From contig JBAIAC010000132.1 of NCBI GenBank assembly GCA_037349315.1, forward strand, positions 806,001 to 870,000: a stretch of DNA of 64,000 nucleotides, in the 5' to 3' direction. The notes beneath the pieces were generated by a model. It had not been told where the DNA came from, did no database searches, and saw only the letters and a list, made by a program, of their open reading frames with translations. A program made the position numbers and the translations under genes. Origin of the DNA: Chelydra serpentina (Eukaryota > Chordata > Testudines > Chelydridae). This document shows, piece by piece, positions 12,301-24,765 of the stretch (its first letter is position 1; every line of letters begins with the position of its first letter).

Positions 12301-15300
12301 AGATAATTAGAAAGATAGATAATTAGATAGATAGATAAAGAATTAGATAATTATATAGATAGATAATTAGATAGACAGAAAATTAGATAATTAGAAAGAT
12401 AGATAATTCGATAGATAATTAGATAGATAGATAATTAGATATATTATTAGATAAATAAATAGATAATAAGAACGATAAATAGATAGCTAGATAGATAATT
12501 AGATATATATATATAATTAGATAGATATATAATTAGATAGATTGGTACATTCTTAGATAGATAGATAATTAGATAGATAGATAGATAATTACATAGATAA
12601 TTAGATAGATAGATACTTAGATAGATAGATAATTAGTTAATTAATCGATAATTAGACAGATAGATAGAGAATTAGATAATTATATAGATAGATAATTAGA
12701 TAGACAGAAAGATAGATAATTAGATAGATAGATAATTAGATAGATAATTAGATAGATAGGTAAATAGATAGATTGGTAGATTATTAGATAGATAGATAAT
12801 TAAATAGATAGAAAATTAGATAATTAGAAAGATAGATAAATAGCTATATAATTAGAAAGCTAGATAGATAATTAGATAGATAATTAGATAGATAGATAAT
12901 TAGATAGATTGGTAGATAATTAGAAAGACAGATAATTAGATAGACAATTAGATAGATATTTAGATAGCTAGATAGATAATTCAATAGATAATTAGATAGA
13001 TAGATAATTAGATGAATAAATATTTAATAAGAAAGGTAAATACATAGCTAGATAGATAATTAGATAGATAGATAATTAGATAGATAGACAATTAGATAGA
13101 TTGGTAGATTATTAGACAGATATATAATTAAATAGATAGAAAATTAGATAATTAGAAAGATAGATAAATAGCTAGATAATTAGAAAGCTAGATAGATAAT
13201 TAGATAGATAATTAGATAGATAGATAATTAGATAGATTGGTAGATAATTAGAAAGATACATAATTAGATAGATAGATAATTAGAAAGACAATTAGATAGA
13301 TATTTAGATAGCTAGATAGATAATTCAATAGATAATTAGATAGATGGATAATTAGATAGATTATTGGATAAATAAATAGATAATAAGAAAGATAAATAGA
13401 TAGCTAGGTACATAATTACATAGATAGATAATTAGATAGATGGATAATTAGATAGATTATTGGATAAATAAATAGATAATAAGAAAGATAAATAGATAGC
13501 TAGGTACATAATTACATAGATAGATAATTAGATAGATAGACAATTATATAGATTGGTAGATTATTAGATAGATATATGATTATATAGATAGATAGATAAT
13601 TAGATAGATAGAAAATTAGATCATTAGATAGATAGATAATTAGATAGATTGGTACATTCTTAGATAGATAGATAATTAGATAGATGGATAGATAATTACA
13701 TAGATAATTAGATAGATAGATACTTAGATAGATAGATAATTAGTTAATTAATCGATAATTTGACAGATAGATAGAGAATTAGATAATTATATAGATAGAT
13801 AATTATATAGACAGAAAGATAGATAATTAGATAGATAGATAATTAGATAGATAATTAGATAGATAGATAAATAGATAGATTGGTAGATTATTAGATAGAT
13901 AGATAATTAAATAGATAGAAAATTATATAATTAGAAAGATAGATATTTAGATAGTTAGAAAATTAGTTAATTAGTTAGATAGATAATTAGATAGATATGT
14001 TGATTATTAGGTAATTAGATAGATAAATAGATATTTAGAAAGAGAGATAATTAGATAGATATTTATATAGCTAGATAGATAATTCGATAGATAAATAGAT
14101 AGCTAGATAGATAATTAGAAATAAAGATAATTAGTTAATTAGATCGATAATTAGATTGATAGAGAATTAGATAGATTGGTACATTCTTAGATAGATAGAT
14201 AATTAGATAGATAATTAGATAGATAAATAATTAGATAGATAGATAATTAGATAGATAATTAGATAGATAGATAATTAGATAGATTGGTAGATTATTAGAT
14301 AGATAGATAATTAAATAGATAGAAAATTATATAATTGGAAAGATAGATAATTAGATAGTTAGAAAATTAGTTAATTAGATAGATAGATAATTAGATAGAT
14401 ATGTTGATTATTAGATAGGTAGATAATTAGATAGATAAATAGATAGATAGATATTTAGAAAGAGAGATAATTAGATAGATAGAAAATTAGATAATTAGAA
14501 AGATAGATAAATAGCTAGATAATTAGACAGCTAGATAGATAATTAGATAGATAATTAGATAGATAGATAATTAGATAGATTATTAGCTAAGTACATAGAT
14601 AATTAGATAAAAAGATAATAAGTTAATTCGATCGATAATTAGATAGATAAATTGATAGATAGATAATGAGATAGATAGATAATTAGATAGATTATTAGAT
14701 AAATACATAGATAATTGGATAGATAAATAGATAGCTGGATAGATAATTAGACAGATAGATAGAGAATTAGATAATTATATAGATGGATAGAAAATTAGAT
14801 AATTAGAAAGATAGATAATTAGATAGTTAGAAAATTAGTTAATTAGATAGATAGATAATTAGATAGATATGTTGATTCTCTAATTCTCTATCTATCTATG
14901 TAATTATCTGTCTAATTATAAGATAGATAATTAGATAGATAGGTTGATTATTATATAGATAGATAATTAGATAGATAATTAGATAGATAGATGATTAGAT
15001 ATATAATTAGATAGATAAGCAGATAATTAGATAGTTAATTAGATAGACAAATAATTAGATAATTAGATAGATAGATAGATAGATAATTAGATATATAGAT
15101 AGCTAATTTGATAACCAATTAGATAGCTAAAAAGATAGCTAGCTAGATAATTAGATGGATAGATAATTAGTTAATTAGATAGATAATTAGAAAGATAGAT
15201 AATTAGATAGATGATTAGACAGCTAGATAGATAATTAGATAGATCATTAGAGAGATAGATAATTAGATAGATTGGTAGATTATTAGATTGATAGATAATT

Positions 15301-15962
15301 AAATAGATAGAAAATTAGATAATTAGAAAGATAGATACTTAGATAATTAGATAGATAGATAGATAATTATATAGATATGTAGATTATTAGATAGGTAGAT
15401 AATTAGATAGATAATTAGACAGATAGATAATTAGATAATTAGATAGATAATTAGATATATAATTAAATTTATAGATAATTAGATAGATAGATAAATAATT
15501 AGAGATGTAGGTAATTAGATAATCACATATTAGGTAATTAAATAGATAAATAGATAGATAGATCGATATTTAGATAGCTAGTTAATTAGAAAGATAATTA
15601 GACAGATATATAGAGAATTAGATTATATAGATTATATAGATAGATAAATAATTAGATAGACAGAAAATTAGATAATTAGAAAGATAGATAATTAGATAGA
15701 TAGATAGATAATTAGACAGACAATTCGATATAAATTTAGATAGCTAGATAGATAATTAGATAGATAATTAGATAGATAGATAATTAGATAGATTATTAGA
15801 TAAATAAATAGATAATAAGAAAGATATTTAGATAGCTAGATAGATAATTAGATAGATAATTAGATAGATAGATAATTAGAGATGTAGGTAATTAGATAAT
15901 TACATATTAAGTAATTAAATAGATAAATAGATAGATAGATCGATATTTAGATAGCTAGTTAA
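6346..15962 (+). repeat. GATA/AATT higher-order array, GATA on + strand
   Basis: Nearly 9.6 kb consists of the 12-mer AGATAGATAATT and the 16-mer with one more GATA, mixed with recurring variants: GATTGGTAGATTATTAGATAG, GATATGTTGATTATTAG, GCTAGATAG and AAAGATAG. A longer marker, GAGATGTAGGTAATTAG followed by ATAATTACATATTAGGTAATT, recurs at 7266, 8139, 8989, 9805, 10823, 11967, 15502 and 15879. This shows a higher-order repeat of roughly 0.8-1.1 kb in the first half. It has no genes. Long GATA arrays are known as Bkm-type satellites that often accumulate on reptile sex chromosomes; placing this window there is only a suggestion. A 45-base inverted patch lies at about 14876-14921. Confidence 0.95.
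6465..8223 (+). repeat. 873-bp near-perfect tandem duplication in the array
   Basis: Sequence from about 6465 repeats at an offset of exactly 873 bases. The stretch starting TTAGAAAGATAG at 6481 recurs at 7354, and GAGATGTAGG at 7266 recurs at 8139. I saw only isolated differences, for example GGAGAATTAG against GGACAATTAG. Neighbouring higher-order units differ far more, so this duplication is recent, or an assembly duplication. Confidence 0.85.
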
Positions 15963-15965
15963 TTA

Positions 15966-16260
15966 GGCTAGGTCTACACTACCCCCCCCTATCGAACTAA
16001 GGTACGCAACTTCAGCTACGTGAATAACGTAGCTGAAGTCGCAGTACCTTAGTTCGAATGAAAAAGCACTTACCCGGGGTCCACACGCGGCGCGCAGGCT
16101 CCCCCGTCGACTCCGCCTACTCCGTTCGTCGAGCTGGAGTACCAGCGTCGACAACGGAGCACTTCCTGGTTCGATTTATCGCGTCTTGACAAGACGCGAT
16201 AAATCGAACCCAGAACATCGATCCGACGCGTTCGACAGACGCGTAAGTATAGACGTACCC
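15966..16260 (+). mobile_element. Harbinger-type MITE inserted in the array
   Basis: A GC-richer island of about 295 bases is flanked by TTA at 15963-15965 and 16261-16263, the 3-bp TWA target duplication of PIF/Harbinger elements. The left end is GGCTAGGTCTACACTACC. The right end, read inverted, is close to GGGTACGTCTATACTTACG. These match the right and left ends of the full Harbinger at 46810-52166, so that family probably mobilised it, in the opposite orientation. Inside are two strong hairpins: one with arms at about 15992-16020 and 16026-16056, and one around 16168-16210 centred on CGTCTTGACAAGACG. It has no coding capacity; a short antisense open frame here is accidental. Confidence 0.85.
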
Positions 16261-16263
16261 TTA

Positions 16264-18285
16264 GAATGATAACTAGACAGATATATAGAGAATTAGATTA
16301 TATAGATTATATAGATAGATAAATAATTAGATAGACAGAAAATTTGATAATTAGAAAGATAGATATTAGATAGATAGATAATTAGATAGACAATTTGATA
16401 GAAATTTAGATAGCTAGATAGATAATTGGATAGATAATTAGATAGATGGATAAATAGATAGATTATTAGATAAATAAATAGATAATAAGAAAGATATTTA
16501 GATAGCTAGATAGATAATTAGATAGACAATTAGATAGATAGATAATTAGATAGATTATTAGATAAATAAATAGATAATAAGAAAGATAAATAGATAGCTA
16601 GATAGATAATTAGATAGATAATTAGATAGATAGATAATTAGATAGATAGATAGATAATTATATAGATTATTAGATAAACACATAGATAATTAGATAGATA
16701 TGTTGATTATTATATAGGTAGATAATTAGATAGATAAATAGATAGATAGATAATGAGATAGATAGAGAATTAGATAATTATATAGATAGATAGATAATTA
16801 GATAGATAGATAATTAGAGAGACAATTAGATAGATAATTAGATAGCTAGATAGATATTTAGATAGACAATTAGATAGATAGATAATTAGATAGATTATTA
16901 GATAAATGAATAGATAATAAGAAAGATAAATAGATAGCTAGATAGATAATTAGATAGATGGATAATTAGATAGATTGTTAGATTATTAGATAGATAGATA
17001 ATTAAATAGAAAGAAAATTATATAATTAGAAAGATAGATAATTAGATAGATAATTAGATAGATAGATAATTCGATAGATAATTAGATAGATAGATAATTC
17101 GATAGATAATTAAATAGATAGATAATTAGATAGATTATTAGATAAATAAATAGATAATAAGAAAGATAAATAGATAGCTAGATAGCTAATTAGATACATA
17201 GATAATTAGATAGATTGGTAGATTATCAGATAGGTAGATAATTAGATAGATAAATAGATAGATAGATAATTAGATAGATATATAGATAATTAGATAGATT
17301 ATTAGATAAATACATAGATAATTGGATAGATAAATAGATAGCTAGATAGATAATTAGATATATAGATAATTAGTTAGTTAATTAGATCGATAATTAGATA
17401 GATAGATAGATAATTAGATAGATAATTACATAGCTAGAAAGATAATTAGATAGATAGAAAATTAGATAATTAGAAAGATAGATAAATAGCTAGATAATTA
17501 GACAGCTAGATAGATAAATAGATAGATAATTAGACAGATAGATAATAGATAGATTGGTAGATTATTAGATAGATAGATAATTAAATAGATAGAAAATTAT
17601 ATAATTAGAAAGTTAGATAATTAGATAGATAGATAATTAGATAGAAAATTACAAAGATCGATAGAAAATTAGATAATTAGAAACATAGATAAATAGCTAG
17701 ATCATTAGACAGCTAGATAGATTATTAGATAGATTGGTAGATTATTAGATAGATAATTAGATAGATAGAAATTTAGATATGTTGATTATTAGATAGGTAG
17801 ATAATTAGATAGATAAATAGATAGATATTTACAAAGAGAGATAATTAGATAGATAATTAGATAGGTAGATAGATAATTTGATAGATAATTAGATAGATAG
17901 ATAATTCGATAGATAATTCGATAGATAGATATTTAGATAGATAATTAGATAGATAGATAATTAGATAGATTATTAGATAAATAAATAGATAATAAGAAAG
18001 ATAAATAGATAGCTAGATAGATAATTAGATAGATAGATAATTAGATAGATTGGTAGATTATTAGATAGGTAGATAATTAGATGGATAAATAGATAGATAG
18101 ATAATTAGATAGATTTTTAGATTATTGGATAGATAGATAATTAAATAGAAAGAAAATTATATAATTAGAAAGAAAGATAATTAGATAGATAATTAGAGAG
18201 ATTGGAGATTATTAGATATATAATTAAATAGATAGAAAATTATATAATTAGAAAGATAGATAATTAGATAGATAGAGAATTAGAT
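16264..18285 (+). repeat. GATA/AATT array continued to the strand switch
   Basis: Same array family as before the MITE. The flanks of the MITE join naturally (GCTAGTTAATTAG / TTAGAATGATAACTAG). It ends at 18285, where GATAATTATCTAAT forms a short palindrome and the repeat continues on the opposite strand. No gene, no other insert. Confidence 0.93.
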
Positions 18286-21200
18286 AGATAATTATCTAAT
18301 TTTCTATCTATCTAATTATTTATCTATCTATCTAATTATCTATCTAGCTATCTAATTATCTATCTATCTATCTAATTATCTATCTAATTATCTATCTAGC
18401 TGTCTAATTATCTAGCTATTTATCTATCTTTCTAATTATCTAATTTTCTATCTATCTAATTATCTCTCTATATAATTATCTAATTCTCATTCTATCTGTC
18501 TAATTATCGATCTAATTAACTAATTATCTATCTATCTATTTATCTATCTAGCTGTCTATTTATCTATCTAATTATCTATGTATTTATCTAATAATCTATC
18601 TAATTATCTATCTATCTAATAATCTACCTATCTATCTAATTATCTATCTATCTATCTAATTATCTATGTAATTATGTATCTTTCTAATTATCTAATTTTC
18701 TATCTATCTAATTATTTATCTATCTATCTAATTATCTATCTAGCTATCTAAATATCGATCTATCTATCTATTTATCTATTTAATTACCTAATATCTAATT
18801 ATCTATCTAATTATCTAATTATCTATCTGTCTAATTATCTATCTAATTATCTACCTATCTAATAATCTACATATCTATATAATTATCTATCTATCTATAT
18901 AATTATCTATCTATCTATCTAATTATCTAAGGATCTATCTTTCTAATTATCGATCTAATTAACTAATTATCTATCTATCTAATTATCTAGCTAGCTATCT
19001 TTTTAGCTATCTAATTGTTTATCAAATTAGCTATCTATATATCTAATTATCTATCTATCTATCCAATTATCTAATTATCTGTCTATCTAATTAACTATCT
19101 AATTATCTGCTTATCTATCTAATTATATAACTAATTATATATTTATCTATCTAATATCTATCTCTCTAATTATCTATCAAATTATCTATCTAATCATCTA
19201 TTTATCTAATAATCTATCTAATTATCTATCTATCTAATAATCTACCTATCTAATTATCTCTCTATCTATCTAATTATCTATGTTATTATGTATCTTTCTA
19301 ATTATCTAATTTTCTATCTATCTAATTCTTTATCTATCTAATTATCTATCTAGCTATCTAATTATCGATCTATCTAATTATCTATCTAGCTATCTTTCTT
19401 ATTGTATATTTATTTATCTAATAATCTATCTAATTATCTATTTAATTACCTAATATGTAATTATCTAATTACCTACATCTCTAATTATCTATCTATCTAA
19501 TTATCTATGTAATTATCTATCTATATATCTAATTATCTATAAATCTAATTATCTATCTAATTATCTCTCTAACTATCTAATGATCTAATTATCTATCTAT
19601 CTAATTATCTATCTAATTATATACCTATCTAATAATCAACCTATCTCTCTAATTATGTATCTATCTATCTAATTATCTAAGGATCTATCTTTCTAATTAT
19701 GTAATTTTCTATGTATTTAATTATCTATCTAATAATCTACCAATCTATCTAATTATCTATCTGTCTAATTATCTTTCTAATTATCTATCTAGCTGTCTAT
19801 TTATCTATCTAATTATCTATGTATTTATCTAATAATCTATCTAATTATCTATCTATCTAATTATCTATCGAATTATCTATCCTGCTATCTAAATATCAAT
19901 CTAATTATCTATCTAATTATCTCTCTTTGTAAATATCTATCTATTTATCTATCTAATTATCTACCTATCTAATAATCAACATATCTATCTAATTATCTAT
20001 CTATCTAATTATCTAAATTTCTATCTATCTAATTATCTATCTAATAATCTACCAATCTATCTAATAATCTATCTAATTATCTATCTAGCTGTCTAATTAT
20101 CTATCTAATTATCTAATTATCTATCTATCTAATTCTCAATCTATCTATATAATTATCTATCTAATTCTCTATCTATCTAATTATCTATCTTTCTAATTAT
20201 ATAATTTTCTATGTATTTAATTATATATCTAATAATCTCCAATCTATCTAATTATCTATCTATCTAATTATCTATCTAATTATCTATCTTTCTAATTATA
20301 TAATTTTCTTTCTATTTAATTATCTATCTATCTAATAATCTAACAATCTATCTAATTATCTATCTATCTAATTATCTATCTATCTATTTATCCATCCAAT
20401 TATCTACCTATCTAATAATCAACATATCTATCTAATTATCTATCTGTCTAATTATCTATCTAAATGTCTATCTAGCTATCTAAATATCTATCTAATTGTC
20501 TCTCTAATTATCTCTCTTTCTAAATATCTATCTATCTATTTATCTATCTAATTATCTACCTATCTAATAATCAACTTATCTATCTAATTATCTATCTATC
20601 TAATTATCTAATTTTCTATCTATCTAATTATCTGTCTAATAATCTACCAATCTATCGAATTATCTATCTAATTATCTATCTATCTAATTATCTATCTATC
20701 TCTCTAATTATCTATCTAATTATCTATCTTTCTAATTATCTAATTATCTGTCTATCTAATTCTCTATCGATCTATCTAATTATCTATGTAATTATGTATC
20801 TTTCTAATTATATAATTTTCTATCTATCTCATTATTTATCTATCTATCTAATTATCTATCTAGCTATCTAAATATATATCTATCTGTCTATTTATCTATT
20901 TAATTACCTAATATGTAATTATCTAATTACCCACATCTCTAATTATCTATCTATCTAATTATCTATGTAATTATCTCTATATCTATCTAATTATCTACCT
21001 TATTAATTATCTAATTTTCTATCTATCCATTTATCTATCCATCTGTCTAATTATCTATCTAGCTATCTATTTATCTATCCAATTATCTATGTATTTATCT
21101 AATAATCTATCTAATTATCTATCTATCTAATTATCTATCGAATTATCTATCTAGCTTTCTAAATATCTATCTAATTATCTATCTTTCTAATTGTCTAATT

Positions 21201-21600
21201 TTCTGTCTATCTAATTATCTATCTATCTATATAATTATCTAATTCTCTATCTATCTGTCTAATTATCGTTCTAATTATCTAATTTTCTATCTATCTAATT
21301 ATCTATCTAATAATCTACCAATCTATCTAATTATCTATCTAATTATCTATCTATCTAAATATCTATCTAGCTGTCTAATTATCTATCTAATTATCTATCT
21401 TTCTAATTATCTAATTATCTATCTATCTAATTCTCTATCGATCTATCTAATTATCTATGTAATTATGTAACTTTCTAATTATCTATTTTTCTATCTATCT
21501 AATTATTTATCTATCTATCTAATTATCTATCTAGCTATCTAAATATATATCTATCTGTCTATTTATCTATTTAATTACCTAATATGTAATTATCTAATTA
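18286..21600 (-). repeat. Array on the opposite strand (TATC on + strand)
   Basis: The same 12/16-mer family is now read as AATTATCTATCT on the + strand. It carries the inverted form of the long marker (AATTACCTACATCTCTAATT) at about 19465, with a variant (ACCCACATCTC) at about 20930. The two sides of the switch are related but not an exact mirror image. The array ends at 21600 directly against the broken Tigger-like sequence of U2 (ATTACACGTTATAGTGGGG). Confidence 0.93.
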
Positions 21601-21956
21601 CACGTTATAGTGGGGTTTTACTGCATTACTGCCGGCTGTCTGCAGACTCAGGCAGACTGCACTGCATTTACATGCTGGTCATGTGTGGATGATTTTTTTT
21701 TCTTTTTTGCAACAATAAGGGCTGGAAATTTCTGTCTTAAGAGATTTACCTCTGCTGCACAGCTCCATAAGAATGAGTGCATTTTTCCACCGATTCCTCA
21801 GCCATGGAATAACTAGGGATCTGACTACAGGTAACAATCCTCCACTGGTCTCCAGGGGATAGACAGATGGGCCTCATGGGCCTTTTCCATCACTGCCTTC
21901 TCTTACACAATAAGGAGCAGTCAGACCCAGGGATGTTGAGTGAGCCCCAAACTCAT

Positions 21957-22187
21957 TTAGTGGCTCTGTACTGGATCTGAGAGGAAGTGGGGTGACACAT
22001 AGAAATCAGGACAACGCTGGAATTCTCCAGAAAACTGGCATGTCTCCATCCTGGGGAGTGCAGGAGGAGGGGTTGGCTCCTCAGTGGCTGGGCCTGGGCA
22101 TCTCCTCTTAGTAAGCATGAGCAGCTCTCTGCGCAGCAGGAAACACTCCAACTGGGTGAGTCCGATGGACCCTTCCCGGACTGTGGC
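21957..22187 (-). pseudogene. Copy of the candidate terminal exon (U2)
   Basis: Minus-strand copy of U1 4993-5223. The frame is open and one residue differs in the middle (LPRMET against LPRMDT). It is in phase with the adjacent exon B copy. The same doubts apply as for the U1 version. Confidence 0.2.
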
Positions 22188-22247
22188 CTGTCAGTTGGAG
22201 CAGGAAGAGAAATACTGGACTGAGGTGATAACAGAGCAACTCCCTAC

Positions 22248-22400
22248 CTGTCCGATGACAACGTGTGTGCCACAGGTTAGAACCACGTCCTGGGGGTGGG
22301 AGCGGGCCAGCAAGGCCGTGGCCCTCAGCGCTGCTTTCCTGGCTCTGGGATCATGGATGTTGTCTAGCCAGATTAAGATACCTCCTACAATGTCCCCAAC
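22248..22400 (-). pseudogene. MROH-like HEAT exon B, inverted copy (U2)
   Basis: Minus-strand copy of the 51-codon exon B with both splice sites intact (acceptor CTTCCAG, donor GTAGGG) and the same deduced peptide as U1 ([20 protein letters not shown] core). Its expected upstream partner, exon A, lies 2.2 kb away on the plus strand (24611-24765). The two cannot be spliced together, so the U2 gene copy is broken by inversion. The preserved reading frame means the break is recent or the exons were copied recently. Confidence 0.6.
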
Positions 22401-22829
22401 CTGGAAGAATGCCAGAAAGTCGAGGGATGGATTTATCAATGAGTGGCTTCCTCCCAGGTAACCTCTCCTGGCAGCCCTGCAAGCCGCCTCTCACCTCAGT
22501 TTCCCATAATCTCAAGAAAGAGGCTTTGACAAGTTCGGGAACCCCAGTCTTCCTGAGGTCTGGTTTAGCGCCTTAAAGCTCAGAAACACACACAAAAGCC
22601 TTCCCCAAAACCTTGCAGTGGGCACAGCCCAAACTCCCTGTTTGGCCTGGAGGATGTTCCCTGGGGCTCAGCTCTGTGCTGATTGCCCGCAGGTTGAGAA
22701 CCACTGCTCCAGACCCAGCTGGCTCTACTGATGTACCGCAGAGCCCACCCCAGAGATGGCAGGGAGGGCGAGCTGGATGGGGCGAGCCAGCTCCAGGCCC
22801 CAGCCCAAAGGAGAACCTCTGTCCTGCGG

Positions 22830-23063
22830 GATTGTAAAACCTGCCGTTAGAATCCTAAAGCCGGGTCTCTAACCTCGTGCTCAGGCTATGGCCCTAAGAA
22901 CAGCCATGTAGACATGGTGACTTGGGCTGGAGCCCAGGCTGTGAAGCCAGCCTCCTCCCCAGGCTTCAGAGATCAAGCTCCAGCCCAAACCCAGAAGAGT
23001 CTGCATTGCTGTGTGGGCCCCACAGTGCCAGCCCGGCATAGGGCCAGGCTTTAAGGCTCCTGC
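22830..23063. mobile_element. Unidentified insertion of about 235 bp, absent from U1
   Basis: U1 reads straight through GCAAACTCTGCAGCAGGACAG at 4343-4363. In the inverted U2 copy this is split by about 235 bases flanked on both sides by GCAGGA, a likely target-site duplication of 6 or more bases. The insert contains GGGCTGGAGCCCAGGCTGTG and a CCAGCCC-rich stretch and has no open frame of note. The direct half of U2 also ends (25905-25918) in GCAGGAGCCT, the first bases of the same insert. It is probably a short non-autonomous DNA element; the family is not known to me. Confidence 0.45.
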
Positions 23064-24610
23064 TGCAGAGTTTGCAACACAGGGTAGACAGACCCTAAAG
23101 GGACAAGCCACCCCCTAGGGCTCTTCCATGAGGAATTGGTCATTGCTCTTTGCTCTCTCGAACTCCGGAGCTGGTATCTCTGACAGGAGAACTACATGCC
23201 CCTTGCTCAGGGAGCTGAAGAGAAACACTCTTCAAGTGTGATCAGCTCCAGCCAGTCTTGACGAGTTTCTCTGGGTTGTTTGAACGAGGCCCAGATTGAC
23301 CAAGGGGTTTAGGCACCTAAAGAAGTGCGGAGGTGCTTAGTGGGATTCGCAGAAGTGTCTGACTCAGGTGCCTGATTCCGATGCACTTTCCATGAGACAC
23401 AGGCCCTGCTGAAAATCAGACGAGGCCCAGACCTGCACATGTAGGGGTAACCCACACACCTCCTGGGTGTGGCGTTCTGTCCCATCGAGTCGCACCAAGA
23501 CCACTTACAGGCAGAGATCAAAGGGGTCTGCTCTAGAGCCGTAACGAACAGCCAGTTGGCTTTTAGCTCATGTGGTAGAGGCTCATGCACTAAGCTCCAG
23601 AAGTCCCAGGTTCCAACCTGCCTGCCAACATCTGGGCTCTGTCCGAGTTACAAAGGCCTCTAGCTGCCTTCGTTACTCTTCTGGTTAGTGACCGAGCTCC
23701 CTGCCGCACATACAAACGTCTGCAATTCTGGGAGCTTCTGACATGACGGGGGCCTGGATTATCTATGCAAGTGTGTGCCACGCTGCTGTGCTCTACTGCG
23801 TTCTCCGCTGCTGGCATCCAGGACACAGACGGTGCTAATCCAGCGCCACGCAGGCCAGCTGCAGTAATACTCAGGAGGTGCCCTGAGACACCAGGGCCAA
23901 GGCCTCCAGCACCCCAGGTCCTGGGTTTAGGTGACCCTGGAACCAGGCCCCCTGGAGTAACACTGTGGCCAGTGAGTTCTGACCCACAGGGGTCTGGCCC
24001 CAGAGGCTCACGGTTTGGGATTCTCCTCAGCCAGGCAGATTTGCTCCTCCAGTCTAAGCTGCTTTCTGTCCTGCTGGCGATTCCTGCCTGTTTTGTGGCA
24101 GCACCACAGGCTGCGGGGTGGGGAAGGGCCCATTTGGGCCCTATTCTCAGTGGTTTCCTCGCAGACACCATGGGCTGCTCATGTTTCTGAGCCAATTTGC
24201 TCGGGGTGGGATGGGACATGGGGCAGGTTCTCCAGTGACCGAGGGGTCGATGAGATAGACCCCTCGGCTGCACTCAAGAAGCAACCTGAATGGGCTTTGC
24301 AGGACACTGAGGCTTTCTCAGCAAAAGCTGGGCTTCCTGGGAGGAGGGGCTGGAGAGGGAGGCAATGGGATGGCCCTGTGGGTCCCAGCACTGCCTGGGA
24401 GGCTCCCATCTCTTCTCAGGCAGAGGGGGGCAGAGAACGTATGAAAGACGGAGGAAACCTTGGCACCTGTCGAGGCTTTTTACTAACCGGGCTCAGCGGG
24501 AGTCTCCACGCTCACAAGGCGCTGCCAGCCTCCCACGGGACAGACTATTCCAGGGCAGCTGGCCCATGGAAATCCTCAGTCCCAACAGGCTTTGTCCCTG
24601 TTCATTGCAG

Positions 24611-24765
24611 ACCCTCGGGGCCGGGAGCACCCTACCTCAGCCCAGCTCCAAGCCCTGCTGATGGCAGCCGTGAAGGGGCTGACAACACCCACCCTGGAGA
24701 GATTTCAAGCGGCAGAGGAAGAGCTGAATGTCATCGTATCTCTACACAGAGACAAGATGGAGAGA
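24611..24765 (+). pseudogene. MROH-like HEAT exon A, direct copy (U2)
   Basis: Copy of U1 3056-3210 at an offset of 21555, with intact acceptor (TTCATTGCAG) and donor (GTAAGA) and an unchanged frame ([20 protein letters not shown] core). The ATG exon is missing upstream, because this direct piece starts at the equivalent of U1 1608. Exon B is on the other strand, so no complete gene can be read here. A 325-codon open frame spanning 24015-24992 in another frame is an accident of GC-rich sequence. Confidence 0.58.

Noticed and set aside
15963..16154. 63-codon frame antisense in the MITE
   Set aside because: It spans the terminal repeat and hairpins of a non-coding MITE.
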